Of a stretch of DNA of 64,000 nt, positions 14,901 through 46,890 are shown piece by piece (within the stretch, counting starts at the first letter, position 1; each line of letters opens with the position of its first letter). Both the position numbers and the translations under genes were made by a program. The stretch covers positions 186,001-250,000 of the forward strand of contig JALJCO010008621.1 in NCBI GenBank assembly GCA_023101725.1. Direction: 5' to 3'. The notes under the pieces were generated by a model. The model had not been told where the DNA came from. It was given only the letters and a program-made list of their open reading frames with translations, and did no database searches. The DNA is from Atherinomorus stipes (taxonomy: Eukaryota; Chordata; Actinopteri; Atheriniformes; Atherinidae).

Positions 14901-15862
14901 TTGTTATGCCCTTTGTCTTAACTCTACTTCTCATTAATGAAATCTTATTTGAACTATTGTAAAAGTGAAAGTGTCCAGCAGAGTTGGTTTTCTTCAGTGT
15001 TTACGTCATTTCTGCCAGGCTTTTTCCACTTAATTGTGTGGGAGCAACTACCTGTGCAGTGAGCGAGGGGCGCAGAGCGCAAGCAGTTTCGCTCCGCTTT
15101 ACATAAATACCAATAAGGAACAGGTGAAACCCTATCATCCAAACAACAGCGCTTTCGCCGGCTGAGCTCTGGGACGACATAATGTAAACACACCCACGCG
15201 GACAGAACATCCCGCGCACATGCCAGGAGTGTATCCCAAAAATGGACCAGTCCACTTGTTGCTCATTTAGACTACTTACGCGCACCTTCAAATGAACTCG
15301 ACGCATTCCAGTTTTCAGGGCTATCTGAGTATTTCTGAAACTCAAATCAATCCAAGAAGCTGAATGCAAGGCCTGAATCTAATGTCTGGCGTCACACGAT
15401 GATTCATTTGTAAGCCATAGTTATAGAGTCATAACCATAACCTGCGGTCTTTAGTTTACCACAGGTTAAGCTATAGGATTATGGACAATAGCCAGAATAT
15501 ATATATATATATATAAACTGCTGCTTCTAATGACTTTTTTCAGTTAAAATGTCGGTTAAGTTCTTAAAATGGTACATTTATAGCTACTACTTTTGTGTAG
15601 CCTACTGCAGGGTGACGTGAAACCCACGTTTGGCCGGATAAAATTCGTCCTAACTGCAGCTTTGCTTAAGTAGGCTACCGTACAGGTGAAGGTAAAAGAA
15701 AGACACGGCAAAACGACAGTGTTTGAAATCCCCCCTTTCCTAGCGTGTAAACCTAAGCCAACGACCGGTGCGGCAGCACAGGTAGAGGCGACGTCACGCG
15801 TGTATCACTGCGCAAAGTATCGCCGCATAGCAGCTGTCTCTGTCAGACCCTTGCAAACATAC
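8959..15862. other. Likely 5' UTR intron of the PRRT3-like gene
   Basis: If the CpG-rich block downstream of 15863 holds the first exon, this 6.9-kb stretch is one intron. It contains a TG microsatellite at about 10055-10069, an A-tract at about 10405-10422, a GA-rich stretch at 10430-10740 and a short TA run at about 15499-15516. I see no exon with coding character. Some GC-richer parts (for example 13900-14120) could be conserved noncoding sequence, but nothing in the bases alone proves it. Confidence 0.4.
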
Positions 15863-16150
15863 CTGCAGGTCTGTGCGACTCCTCTCCGATGGCGTCCGCT
15901 GCGGCAGGATGTAAGGACTAGGACATACCGAGAAAAAAAAGGAGGGTGCAAAAACCTGCTCAGGTTCAGTGCTTATTCTTCTCAGGATACAGCCACCGGC
16001 AGTGGAGGTTAAAGTGGTCCTCTTCGGACATAGAGAGAAGCGCTGCCAGCTTCTCTAGCCACGAGCTAGTAAGATGAACGCCCCCTCCAACTGCTCCATC
16101 TCTCTCGACATCGCTCCCTCCCTCTCATTTTTTCCCCTCCCCTCAAAAGC
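15863..16150 (-). promoter_or_regulatory. Putative promoter and 5' noncoding exon of the PRRT3-like gene
   Basis: A block at about 15600-16350 is much richer in CpG than its surroundings. On the minus strand it contains an excellent splice donor, CTGCAG|GTATGT, whose exon side begins at 15863. The next downstream acceptor with a good tract (TTTCTCCCAG) is at 8958/8959, just upstream of the PRRT3-like start codon. The natural reading is a 5' UTR exon spliced to the first coding exon. The upstream limit of the exon is not visible, so the end given here is only nominal. Confidence 0.4.
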
Positions 16151-16349
16151 GGATAAACACGATCGCCTATACCTACCAACCTACCGCCTGGCACGCCTGT
16201 TACGCAATGACGGGCGGATACGCAGTTTCACACTGAGCTCCGTAACATCTCATCTACCTGTTCCAAGGCAGCATATTGAAACACTACCCTGTGGAAACAT
16301 GACGACACTAGCATTTACATCATCACACAGCGTGCAGTAGGCCTACCTC

Positions 16350-18190
16350 TACTCATGATGTTCCGTAGAATATGGTTTACAATAAGATGAAGTGTAAATA
16401 AATCTGCTTAAGTGACCGGAAAGGATAGAAATATAATTGTAAGGACAAATGGCATAATGTTGCAGCAAGCACAATAAGCTGAGTAGAAAGATGTGCATGA
16501 CACTCTACACTCATTTTCCTGTCCTCGCCCCCCTCCAAAGCCAGTGTAGAGGGGAATGCCACCTTGAACCTGGCCGATACTGTTTCCTCATTCTGTAACT
16601 TGGCTCATCGCCGCTCCCTCATGCCCTACCGGATTGTCTGTATAAAATTTTCTTGTTTGGACACGTTGAAACTGCAGCTCTGCACGTATTTAGTCCAAAT
16701 AGGCCTACAGGCATAAACTGACAAAGGTCTAGACTCACTTTGCTTGGAGACAGGTCTCATTCCCAATCAATCATTATCTCTGTATTTGTCACTTTCATTA
16801 AATCGACTGAGTCCTAAAATAACTCGTGCAGCTCAGAGGATTGTCCTAAGGCCATTACATTACTACTGAGCCAGCAGGAGCCACTGAAGGTTTTGGACAG
16901 GTGAGGCAGAACGCTTAAGGATGATAATCACATGGATTATGACTAATATTCTATTGGCAAGTAAACACGGTCATTTATAAAAGTACCTATTGCATGAATA
17001 ATAGCCGAAATGGATGTTATGAAGACATGTCATGTCATTTATAAAAGAATAGACTTTTTTTAAAAAAAATAGATCAACACTTGGAAACACAGGAGGTGTC
17101 AGGTGTAACATGACTAAAGTAATGTGGTATAAAAATGAGGGCTCTAAATTAACAAATTGTGGGAACTAAAATGATGAAAATAAACATATTTGTATTTATG
17201 TATTATGTTTTCGTTGTCTTAAAAACAAATGCTCAACTTTATCATATGAATGAAAGCCATCATATTCATTTTTGCTTTGATATCTTTAAAACTATTAAAT
17301 TTGATCTGTGGTGTTATTCATTCTTAGAGAAAACATACCTTTCTTTTCTGAACTTTTATAGTAGAACCGTTTCTTTTGACATCAGTTTACATTGTCTGAA
17401 TGAGCCAGCAACATGCTGACCTTCCCTGTCAGATTTATTCTATTTCTGTAACCATGCTGGAGTATGTCTCTGCAAATAAGAGGTAAAACAAACTGAGCTA
17501 ATGAGAACTTACTTTTAAAAAGATGGGCTCTTGGGTAAATTTTCAAACTCGTGAGGGAATCTCTGAAGCACTTATGAGATATTTGGGACATTACCAATTC
17601 CCCTTTCTATCAGGTAATAGAATGGAAATATACTTTGAAATTTATGTGTTGATATGAAGCAACTTTGTTGAGATAAATCCACAGTTTTGGCAAATTATTG
17701 AAGCCTCAAGATGCTGCGTTGCTGATTATATTAAGCTGCTTTGAATACACATGGACAGATATATAAAAGCCCTTGCACTCATCCCAGTCAGGATGCAGAG
17801 ACCTATATGCTAAATAATCACAAGTTGTCTAAATAATTTCCATCACTAAAAGTCCCCTATTAATTGCTTTGAGTAATTACAGTTTTTCATGTATTATTTT
17901 GATATTATTGATGATTTTCTCTCTTGTTTTAATCATTTATGGACTCCTGTGGTTGTTATGAATAATTAACCATTTCTTCATTCAAAATGACCTTTTGTCC
18001 CTTTACAAAAAAAAAAAAAACAAAAAAAAAACATTTTATGACACAATTGGATTGTTTTGCATCTATTATTTAATTCACACATTTGATCTGTTATTAATGT
18101 AATTGTCATATTTGTTTTGCATCTAATTTAGGCATTATCTGTTTTTTTTTCCATTTATTTTTTATGATATATTTTTCATGTATTCAATGA
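16350..18190. other. Gene-poor AT-rich intergenic sequence
   Basis: No exon, RNA gene or clear transposon was found. Short ORFs here are AT-rich and lack family motifs. An interrupted A-tract is present at about 18007-18031. Confidence 0.5.
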
Positions 18191-18194
18191 TTAT

Positions 18195-18312
18195 AAGAAT
18201 TATCAATCCATTTATCTACCATTTATTTCAGTGCAGGGTCATGGGGGAGCTGGGGCCTGGCAGCTTCTATGAGACAGGGTACACCCCGGGTAGGTCGCTG
18301 GTTCATCACACC
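18195..18312 (+). repeat. LINE 3' tail fragment, L2/CR1-like
   Basis: The stretch contains the run TCAGTGCAGGGTCATGGGGG followed by a GCTGGGGCCTGG segment and TACACCCCGGGTAGGTCGCTGG. That order of words is the familiar 3' tail of teleost L2-type LINEs (calculation of volume from memory of the family, not a search). The copy is diverged and short, and no reverse transcriptase part lies beside it. Confidence 0.55.
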
Positions 18313-18459
18313 AGAAATCATTATGTCTTTTTATATTTGCACATTTGTTTTATACTTGTTGTCTATGTTATCATGCTCCATCCTTTTATACTGTACAGTC
18401 TGAAGTTGTTTTGTTCTCATTTTACTAAAGCTGGTCAGTGCAGTAATTTGCATATATGG

Positions 18460-20290
18460 AGCTGAAAACTCATGAAGTTTCAGCTTTAATCAAAATCAGA
18501 GTTGAGAGATCTTTAATTTTTCTAAATGAAGAAATTCTTACAAAGTAGGGAGTTATCACACAAAAAGCACACACCCCTAAACATAGAGCCCAGTATGTCT
18601 GCATCTTTTCCCAGGAATATTTTGAATATTTCACATAATCATTTAAGTTGATCCCAGTTCAAGCCTTGAAATTTAACATTGTTGCAAACTGAACTGTCGT
18701 CTTTTCTAATCTACGAAGCTCTGAACCTGAACTGCAGGCTGAAGAAAAGAAGAAATTCTATCAGATGGTAAAAAGTATTAACTTTCTCCAAAAATTAAGC
18801 CTCTTTCATCAAGGATTAAGAGCAGCTATCTTAACATCCATCCACACACTGAGTTAGAAAACCTTAAGATCGAACACCTGTGTTAGAGTTTAGAGGGGGA
18901 GGTAGTCCTTCAAATGAGAACCACCTCCCCATCCATCAGGCTTCATCACATCTGCGTCAGCCTTAAATTTAACCACATCTCCGGCTTTTTAACGCTTTCA
19001 GTTTAAGCCATTTTAGTCATTCTGGCAGATGCTGGAATATAACACTGTCTATCCATCAGTTTAAATAGTAGGAGAGGAATAGAAGTCATTTTTCTGGTTG
19101 AATGAGGCATATTGCAAATCATTGATTTAGTTCTGCTGACCGATCATTTATGAAACTTTTTTCAGATGATTACCCAAATACAAATATAATCTCCTTGTTG
19201 TATCCATTTAACAGTGTTGCTATGATGATTGCACACAGCTAAGACAGTATTATGGTGAAATCTGTAAAATCTAATGTTTTGTATCTCCTGCAATCCGATG
19301 CAACACTTTAGCCACGAAGTTTTCCTTTCCAAATATGCAGAGGCCTGCAAAGGAAGTTAAGTAAAACCCATCTGGATGCAGTTTAAGTGTCACATGATCT
19401 CAGCATTTATACACCTGCTCTGAAAGCCCCAGAGTCTGCAGCACTACTAATGAGTAGGCACCACCAAGCAAGGAACACCAAAAAAAAAAAAAAAAAAAAA
19501 AAAAAAAGCAAAGAGCTCCAAAAACAGACCAGCACAGGTTTATGGAGAAGTGAAAATCGGAGTGTGGCCATGAAATAATGTAATAAACTTTGAAAACTTT
19601 GTCTGATTGTGTTCATAGGAACACTATCAGACATACACGTAAACTTCTGAAGAGCAGCCAGAAAAGAAAGCTGATGCTTCCAGAAAACTTTGCCAGAAAG
19701 CATGAAAGGTTCCTCAAACATATTCAAGATGGTCATCTGCTAAGATGAGACAAATATTCAAATTTATCAGTCATCAAGGAAAATATGTCTGATGTAAACC
19801 AAAAACACCATCACTCACAATGAAGCATGGTGGGGGCAGCATCATGCTGTGGGGATAGTTTTCATGGGCAGGGTAACTGGTCAGAACTGAGGAAATGATG
19901 GACAATGCTAAATATGGGAAAACTGGTTGCAGTCTTCGAGATTTAAGACTGACAGAGTTTACCTTCCAGACAGACTATGACAGTTTTGCTTTGAATAATG
20001 AGCAAAAATTCCAGTAGCTAGATGTGCTAAGCTATAAAGCCATACTGCACAACTCCTAGCTATTATTGCTACAAAAAAGTGTACTGTTTGTCCCATCTTT
20101 TTAAAATATATTTATTTGTATGATTTACTTAAACATTTCATTGTTGTCATTTCAATTCACCTATTTGAATAATTTATTTGAAGATTTTTTTCCCCCTATA
20201 AATTCCCTTAAAAAAACATTTAAATTACAGGTTACAACAAAAGAAATGTGCGAAAAATGCCCTTGGTATAAAACCTTTGCAAGCCCTTTT
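18460..20290 (+). mobile_element. Decayed Tc1/mariner-type DNA transposon
   Basis: Around 19815-19880 the plus strand keeps the diagnostic Tc1 transposase stretch in DNA form: AAGCATGGTGGGGGCAGCAT followed by CATGCTGTGGGGA, which encodes the HGGGSIMLWG block near the catalytic core. The right end at about 20230-20287 resembles Tc1 inverted-repeat ends (CAACAAAAGAAATGTG... then ACCTTTGCAAG). The frame is interrupted by stops and indels and an internal A-run of about 27 bases sits at 19481-19507, so it cannot encode an active transposase. I could not find a matching left inverted repeat; the left limit is a guess. Confidence 0.65.
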
Positions 20291-22750
20291 AAAAGAGAAA
20301 TTAAATGTATTTCCATGTAGTACTTTGGTGCAGTACAAGTGAACTTAATCATGTTGCAGTCCAATGTTTTTGCTAACAACAACTTCAGTAGCAACCATAA
20401 TACTAAAGTGACACTTGTTTTAAAAGACAAACAAACCTGAAAATTATTGGCTTTGTGACTGTAGATTATAAGGGAATTTTTTTGTAATACTGGGTTTTAT
20501 TAGACTGCAAGACGTATGTTCTATTATGTGTATAAATTTAGAGCACTATATCCAAAAATGTGGAATGGTATGTGAACTTGAAATAGAAGTGATTTAAAAC
20601 TGATCTGAAACTAATTAAACTATATTCAGAAACTGAAAATGAGGAATGTGGAGGAGTCAGAGTCTTTCAGAGGCAAAAAATGGGGGGAGAAAGGAAAAAA
20701 ACAACTGTGTTATTCTGACCCCTTGCTTTTCAAACAAATAATGTTATAGTGCAAAACAGAAACACCTCTGAAAGCTATTGTAAAAAAAAAAAAAATAATA
20801 AAAAAAAGCAACACAAGTTATCACCTTATTTATAAATACAAATTAAACTCTACCATGTAAGACACTCATAAATGATCCAGATCCACTTCTGCCTTCTTTG
20901 GAACTGAGCTTATGTAAGATGAAGGCTATTTTTATGAAGAAGAGAACTACCCTGGGGTCTGATAAAGCAAAAGTTTAAACTACAACTGGAAAGAGTGAAA
21001 GCAACTTCTGGGCTAAAGAAAAGAGGCCCCATCCAACTGAGCAGAACAAAAAGCACGAACAGGCCAGCACCGCTGCTCTGCGCAGCTCCTCTAGCATCAT
21101 GCATGTGTGAAAACACCATTGAAGATGAATGACATACAGTACTCCAGTTTGCAGACACTTATGTGTGTTGTTAAAAGATGAAGTGATGCAACAAAGAAGA
21201 GACTGTACAAAACCTTTTTAAACAAGTTGCTGGAAACATGCATCAGCCCAAACCTTATACAACAGAGTGTTTGTGATAAGCTATTTTATCTATATGGCCC
21301 ACCCACTTGAAAACATGTAAATTTAAGCACACTCCTGTTAAAAAGTCTCTAAAACATCCCTTTGCTACAACAAAACCACCTTGACCATGCTGTTACCATC
21401 TTCTGGAAACAGAGGGAGGCCTATTTCTGTAGCTGAGGCACCAACAGTGGCCCCTCCTGGTGTTTAAGAGAACCATTCCTCTTAGTAGAGAGAGTAGGCA
21501 CATTGAAATTTCAACTGAGTAACCCTCGAAGACATAACACAAGCTCAGACCCTTCTCTTATATAATACACAAGCCACTGCTCTGCTGCTTTAGTCTTTGT
21601 ATGTCTACTAAAATGCCCATCTCTACCCCCCCAGCGCACTTTCACCTATCCACCACCACTTTCTTTTCATTTATTATTATTATTATTCTATTTTTATTCT
21701 GCTTCTCCTCCTCCCTGTGACCCTGCCCTAAAGCGGGGCCCCAGCTTCTGTCCGGCTCAACTGGAACGAGGATGAAAGCTGACTCACATATTCATTAACT
21801 CACATGGCTGCACTCTGTTCCACAAATAAAACACTTCTCTGGATGTAAGACATGCACACAGATGCAGGCACAGATGCAGCAAGCACACGCAGAATACATC
21901 TACTTGCTTCAGCACACATGTCAGAAAACATGTCAAATTATGGGTTGATGGACTTGCATGCTGCTGTCATGTTTTAGGAAGAGTGTATTCTAATAAAATA
22001 TTGCCCGGTCATTGCTTTAAAGGGACAGTAATGCCTCAAACACCCAAAGACATGGCCATGTTGTCACCAGAGACAGTCACACTGGCCCCAAGCAGTGACA
22101 GCAGATAACTGCAATCCCTGCTATAAAAAGATCAGCTGACACAGTCAACCAGTGCCTATAGATAAACGTACAGATGCCTTGGCACTTCACATCCACCCAG
22201 TCCAAGTGCGTTTTATGAACCATCCCTCTACTCTGATGCAGGGAATGCTCTAAAGAAACACTAATCATCTTGACATTGTGACCTTTTCTTTTATGCACAC
22301 AAATGTGTTGAAATGTTACGATATGGTGAAACAAGAGCCAGGAGGCTTGATTAGGATGATTCACAGTGGAAAAACAACAATTTGTTCTCAAAATTAAAAA
22401 TAAGCTGCCTAAAGCTGTGAAGCATAATTGTCCTACAGAGGATGATTTCCCAACATGTGCTGCCACCTACTGGCCACTGTTTGTAACATATGCACATCTA
22501 ACAGTACTGCATTATTATAGTGGGCTTTTAGATTTTTTTGATAATTTCAATCAGAAACATACACAAAATACAAAAGTATACATGTTTTATTATTAAAAAC
22601 AAAGAGTAATGTCTGTATTAGAAGTAATGAGCTCATAGAAAGTCACAGTGAGGAAGTACAACAGTAAACCGATGTAAAAACCCTGAGATATTGCACAATT
22701 TTTTGTTTTGTGTCATGTTTGATCAAAATAAATAGTTATTTTCTTCCATT
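20291..22750. other. Intergenic sequence downstream of OGG1
   Basis: No exon or family-level similarity seen. There is an A-rich run at about 20783-20808 and a TTA/ATT run near 21670-21690. Sequence from about 22755 upward belongs to the OGG1 3' UTR. Confidence 0.5.
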
Positions 22751-22753
22751 TTC

Positions 22754-22759
22754 TTTATT
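22754..22759 (-). terminator. Poly(A) signal candidate for OGG1
   Basis: TTTATT on the plus strand, that is AATAAA on the minus strand, about 110 bases beyond the OGG1 stop codon. A second TTTATT lies at 22768-22773, nearer the stop. Either could direct cleavage. Confidence 0.4.
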
Positions 22760-22868
22760 TTTACAGCTTTATTTAATTAAGATGCAGGGCATCAATTTTA
22801 AGAGTTTGAATGGTTCTTCCAATCAGTTAATCCACAAAGTGTCAGATCTGATAAGCAGCTTGTTTATC

Positions 22869-24865
<1,997 letters not shown>

Positions 24866-25324
24866 GTTTATTTTGTTTTGATCCTTAATGGAAAATATGC
24901 CTGTTTAGATATAAAAACAAGGCTTCACTGACTAACCCGCACTGTCAAAATCCCTAAGACGTCAACATAATCGAAACCAATGAAAGTGACAAGAAAAAAA
25001 AGTGTAACATGAATTCCTGTAAAGTGAATATGCCTGTAACTGCACTGTAATTATACATTTAATAAAGACTTTCACGGAGTTAAGTTAGTGTCAACGGACA
25101 ACAAAAACCTTGCACAGTGTTGGAGAAGTGCAGAAATTGTAGGGATAACATTTTAACAAAAGAGGAAATTTTAGTCAGCAGTTAATGAATTTGTTGAGTA
25201 ACATATAAATACATGATTGTGACGCTTTTTTTTGTTTACTTTATCACCAGTAACGTATGGAATGTCAATCTGATGCAACATTACCCAGATTTGTGTAACC
25301 CCGCCCTCGTTGATGTCAACAAAC

Positions 25325-25470
25325 TTTTTATTGGCTTTCTTGTTAATAGTAGGCGGAACCCTTGGAGAAGCTCATTCACGATTGGTTAATACTGTTCAGT
25401 CCGTGGAACCCTATTGGCTAACATATTTTCGCCCCCCTTTTCTTTGGGTAGCGTACAGGAAGTCGCTCCT
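25325..25470. promoter_or_regulatory. Divergent OGG1/QARS1 promoter with CCAAT-type boxes
   Basis: The start codons of OGG1 (24865, minus) and QARS1 (25545, plus) lie 680 bases apart. Three ATTGG pentamers (CCAAT on the other strand, the NF-Y core) occur at 25330-25334, 25381-25385 and 25413-25417, two of them followed by CT as in good NF-Y sites. An ETS-type ACAGGAAGT lies at 25455-25463, and a pyrimidine tract typical of translation-gene start sites follows near 25465-25482. The sites are near the QARS1 end; whether they also drive OGG1 is inference. Confidence 0.5.
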
Positions 25471-25544
25471 TGTTCTTCCTCTGAGACGGCAAGTCGTGTG
25501 CGGTGGCGACGTGTTGGTGTGGTTCCGATTAATCAAGCGGACAA

Positions 25545-34118
<8,574 letters not shown>

Positions 34119-35320
34119 TGATCAACTAAGATCAAGCTGCACTTCCTGCCTCCCATGAGCCGTCAGATACATGTCCAAATTGTTTGCATCACTTCTTTTG
34201 CAATCGCACAGAGATGGGTGTGGCTGAGACAGATCAAACTGAATGCTGTTAATGGCACTTTTCATTCAGAGAATTGCCTTCTCTCAGTAATGTTTTCTTA
34301 ACAAAAGAAATGCAGTAAAAGTTAACCCTGCATGTCACTTTGATTTGTCTCAATGCTGTATCAGTGATGAGCCCTCTCTATTTCCCTTTTTTTTTTTTTT
34401 TTTTTTTTTTTATCCCTGATGCAATAATACTTAAACTGTTCTTTATAAATTTAAGCATTTTTAATTAGTTAAAGAAAAACCTTTTTTTCCCATTAATTTT
34501 ATATGGACACACTGCAGGTGTTACATAGAAGAGATGCTCACAATTGCCATATTCGACTTTCTTACAAAGGTGACTGCCGACCCACTGTATGTTTTTAAAA
34601 GACCCCGAAGTCCTGCAAACAGGACAAAACAATAAATGATGGTGTAAAAAATTCTATTTGTCTCTGTGGTTATTCTGAGTAGGGGGTATATACATTTTCA
34701 CAAAAACAAACACTGAATAATAAACCCACTGTGCGGCTTAATATACTATTTTGTCTGATCTTTTGCAACTTTATTTGGCTGAACAAATTTCATGTTATCC
34801 TTGTGCCACAATTTTTATTGCTGTATGAAACAATTCAAATGCTTCTTTATGATATTATCACGTTTTGCATATCTGCGAAGCTCTGCTATTTAGTTTTGTT
34901 TTTTAAATAAAGGATGCTGTGGAATGGTAAATAAACCATTAGATTAAAATATAAAAGATTACTACCACCAGTGCATTAAAATTACTAACTTATTGATATT
35001 GATGCATGAAATGGAAATACTCTCTTCCACTTTCCTTTGGTGAGCTGGAATAAACTCAACATAGTTCATAACATTAAGCAGTGTGGGTTTACACCATGTC
35101 AACCTGTGGTGCGTGGGAATTAACCCTCAGCTGCCCAGAGCCACCCAAACACCACCGAAATATTCAGCGCATCCCTTTAGGACTACCTTAAAAGATCCAG
35201 AAGCCAATGAACCACTTGGAGCGTCTCTCTGGCATAACTGCGATTTAAGGTGGACTGACATCTACTCCATCTTGTAGGCTTCTTTCGCCGCGTGAGGCGC
35301 CTTTAAAATGCAACTGAAAA
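34119..35320. other. QARS1 3' UTR and spacer to QRICH1
   Basis: QARS1 3' UTR runs to about 34650 (AATAAA 34631-34636) and includes a T-run at about 34389-34411. The rest is AT-rich spacer. No exon recognised. Confidence 0.6.
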
Positions 35321-35324
35321 AGAG

Positions 35325-35640
35325 CCTGTTCTCGCGATGTTATGTAGTGGTAATACCGCGACAACATATCTGAGTTACAAATCGGTAGCCCATTGGTCTG
35401 AAGGCACTGTTGTAAGATGGCGCCCAGCGAAATATAACTGGTGTTGAGAAAGAAAAACAGCTACAGCTAACATCAAGAGATAGCCACGACAAAACAAAGA
35501 ACCAAGCAGTAATAGAAGAACTTCATAGCACTTCGCTTTCCTGATCGTTAGAAGCGGAGACCTGTTTTGTGAGCAGAGAAGCGCTTGTGGGCGGCTCAAA
35601 CCTCGGCCAGTTTTGGAAGAGAGGTAGCCAACGCGCCTGC
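35325..35640 (+). promoter_or_regulatory. QRICH1 promoter and probable 5' UTR exon
   Basis: A GC-richer island precedes QRICH1. It contains TCTCGCGA at 35330-35337 (core of the vertebrate TCTCGCGAGA promoter element) and AAGATGGCG at 35414-35422 (YY1-type motif, often just after the start site of housekeeping genes). A splice donor candidate GAGAG|GTAGCC lies near 35623; the acceptor TTACAG at 36282 begins the first coding exon with 35 bases of leader. The start site itself is not determined. Confidence 0.45.
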
Positions 35641-36317
35641 TAATTTTAGCCTGTTAGCATTGGAGAAATCAGAAAACTGTTACAGATGTAACGTTACCGA
35701 TACAAAAAGAAGACCGATCTGTCCTAGCTTTTAGCATAGGTACAACCTGCTATGAAGGAAAAATCTTGTCATTTGTGGTTAAAGTGGCATTAACGAGTTT
35801 CCAAAATGCTTTGGATCCAGTTTGCAAACAACACGCGGCTAGTTAGCCATCTACCTGGCTAACCTAGCATGTTGTGTAATCAGCTGTTCGATTAGATGTT
35901 GTAAAGATCGTTCACTAAATGCACATCAGTGGGTTGATTTCTGTTTCAAACTTGCATGTTTTAAGATCCAGCTGTTTCTATTGCCGTTTTGACTGCTCCA
36001 TCAGATTTGGAAAGTGACCGCGCTTTTGTCCCAGCTCGTTTACACTCAACCAGAATTAACCCTTTCCTATTACGATCTCTGCAAGCAGCGGTCAGTAAGC
36101 TGTAGGTCAAATTGATGCCAGGGCAGCATTTCTGCCTGTTTATTATAAGTTTGTTGTCTTTTATGATTATGTGACAAGAGTTTTGACCGAGGTTTTGCCA
36201 TGTCATGAAAGGTGATCCAATGCTAATTTTGTTATACATGTTTGGAAGTTAAAGTTGTTCTCCCTTCCCTTTCCACTTACAGGTTCATTCCTACAAAATA
36301 AAGCCCTGTCTGCAGCA

Positions 36318-45319
<9,002 letters not shown>

Positions 45320-46436
45320 GTGGATCGGAAGGGGAAATATGGACTACACTCTTTTACTTCACCCAGCCTTCGATCGCTCATTATGAGTAGTTTTCTATTC
45401 TCACCCCCTGTCTGAGGGGGTGGCATGTATATGTTTATATTCAAGGTGTGTTAGCCAATCTTACAAACACGCACACACGGACTGTACATTCACACACATC
45501 CAGTACATATGATGGTTTTTCTTTTTGTTTTGGCCAAAGGATGAAGTGTCTGATCTTTTTATTGGACCTGAGCTCTAATTTAATTGTTTTAGCTGTTGGT
45601 TTTCCTCACCAATAGTATAGAGTAATTGTTAATTTCTTCCTTATTTTAATCTGTAAATATCATATATATTTTCACTGGTGTTGGCCAATGCTATGCTGCT
45701 TCTCTTGTCCTTTGTTGCTTTGTTTTCCCTCATCTGCCTTGGTCACTGTAAAGTCTCAGTGAATACCTCATGGTATTAAAACTGCATTAAGTAGCCAAAC
45801 ATAGGCTAAAAGAATCATTTTCATATGGTGTGAATTCTCTTTTAGGTCATTTACTTTTGTCTGTGCTGAGCTGATTTTGTTTCTAGATACATACTCTTGT
45901 AAGCGAATGCTGCTAAAGCTGTAGCTTCCACTGTTGGAGCTCAGCAGCATCGAAACGCATGAGGACTTAAATGGACGTTATTGCATACCCTTCACTCAGC
46001 CTGCAGCTTCTAGCATTTGCCACATGCTGGAGATGTGGTAAAGGAAGTTTAGAGGATGCTGACCTCTACTGGATTATCTTTTTCTCTCCTCAGGACATCG
46101 ACAACTCCAGGACTCACCTGAAGAGGGATCTGTTGTATCATACATGTCTACTGTACTTCAAGAAAGATGAAAGACTCTTTTAAAAAAAAAGTGGTTAGCC
46201 CTTAATGTTCCATCATGTATAATACTCATAGCTCCTCCATGAACTGTAATAGGTTTCAGTCATCAAAGGAGAATGGCAGTGCCTGTGTTTTTTGAAACAT
46301 GACCTTTTTTTGTACAGCCACTATACCATGTGTCTGCCTTCCTAGTGTCAGTTCTGCACATGCATCCTGAAGTACCGATAGCCTGCATTGTGTGATATAA
46401 AAAGATGCACAATGATTTTTTTTTTTTAAGAATCTT

Positions 46437-46442
46437 AATAAA
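46437..46442 (+). terminator. Poly(A) signal of QRICH1
   Basis: AATAAA about 1.1 kb after the QRICH1 stop codon, preceding the tail of the convergent phosphatase gene by about 450 bases. Confidence 0.6.
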
Positions 46443-46890
46443 AGTCATCTCACAACAGCACTTTCATCATTAGTAAAGGTAAATAAACTTTAAATAAACA
46501 ATGAACTGTCCAGCTGCACAGCAGTAATCCTGGGTAAAGAATTTGTTCATGACCTGGAGAGTGCTCAACCTGCAGTATCTCATTACATATAAAGGTAGAG
46601 GCTTCTGTTTCTCACGAATTTCAAGGGATGAGCAGAAAACAGGTTTGACCTGATAAGACGGGTTATTTCTCTGGATTTTCTATGAAGTAATACATGGCTG
46701 GCTGTGTGAGAAGCATTCAGCTGCATGTCAGGCTGTCTTCTGCCTGCAGGGGCTTTCATTTTATAAACAAAGCATTTTTTCCTCCAGTGTTTTTCTTCCT
46801 GCTGGAGATGCCGTATGAGGGCATTTGTCTTGGTTTTTAAAAATCCTTCTGTCCCACCTTGTGCATTTATAAATACATCCGTCACTTATT

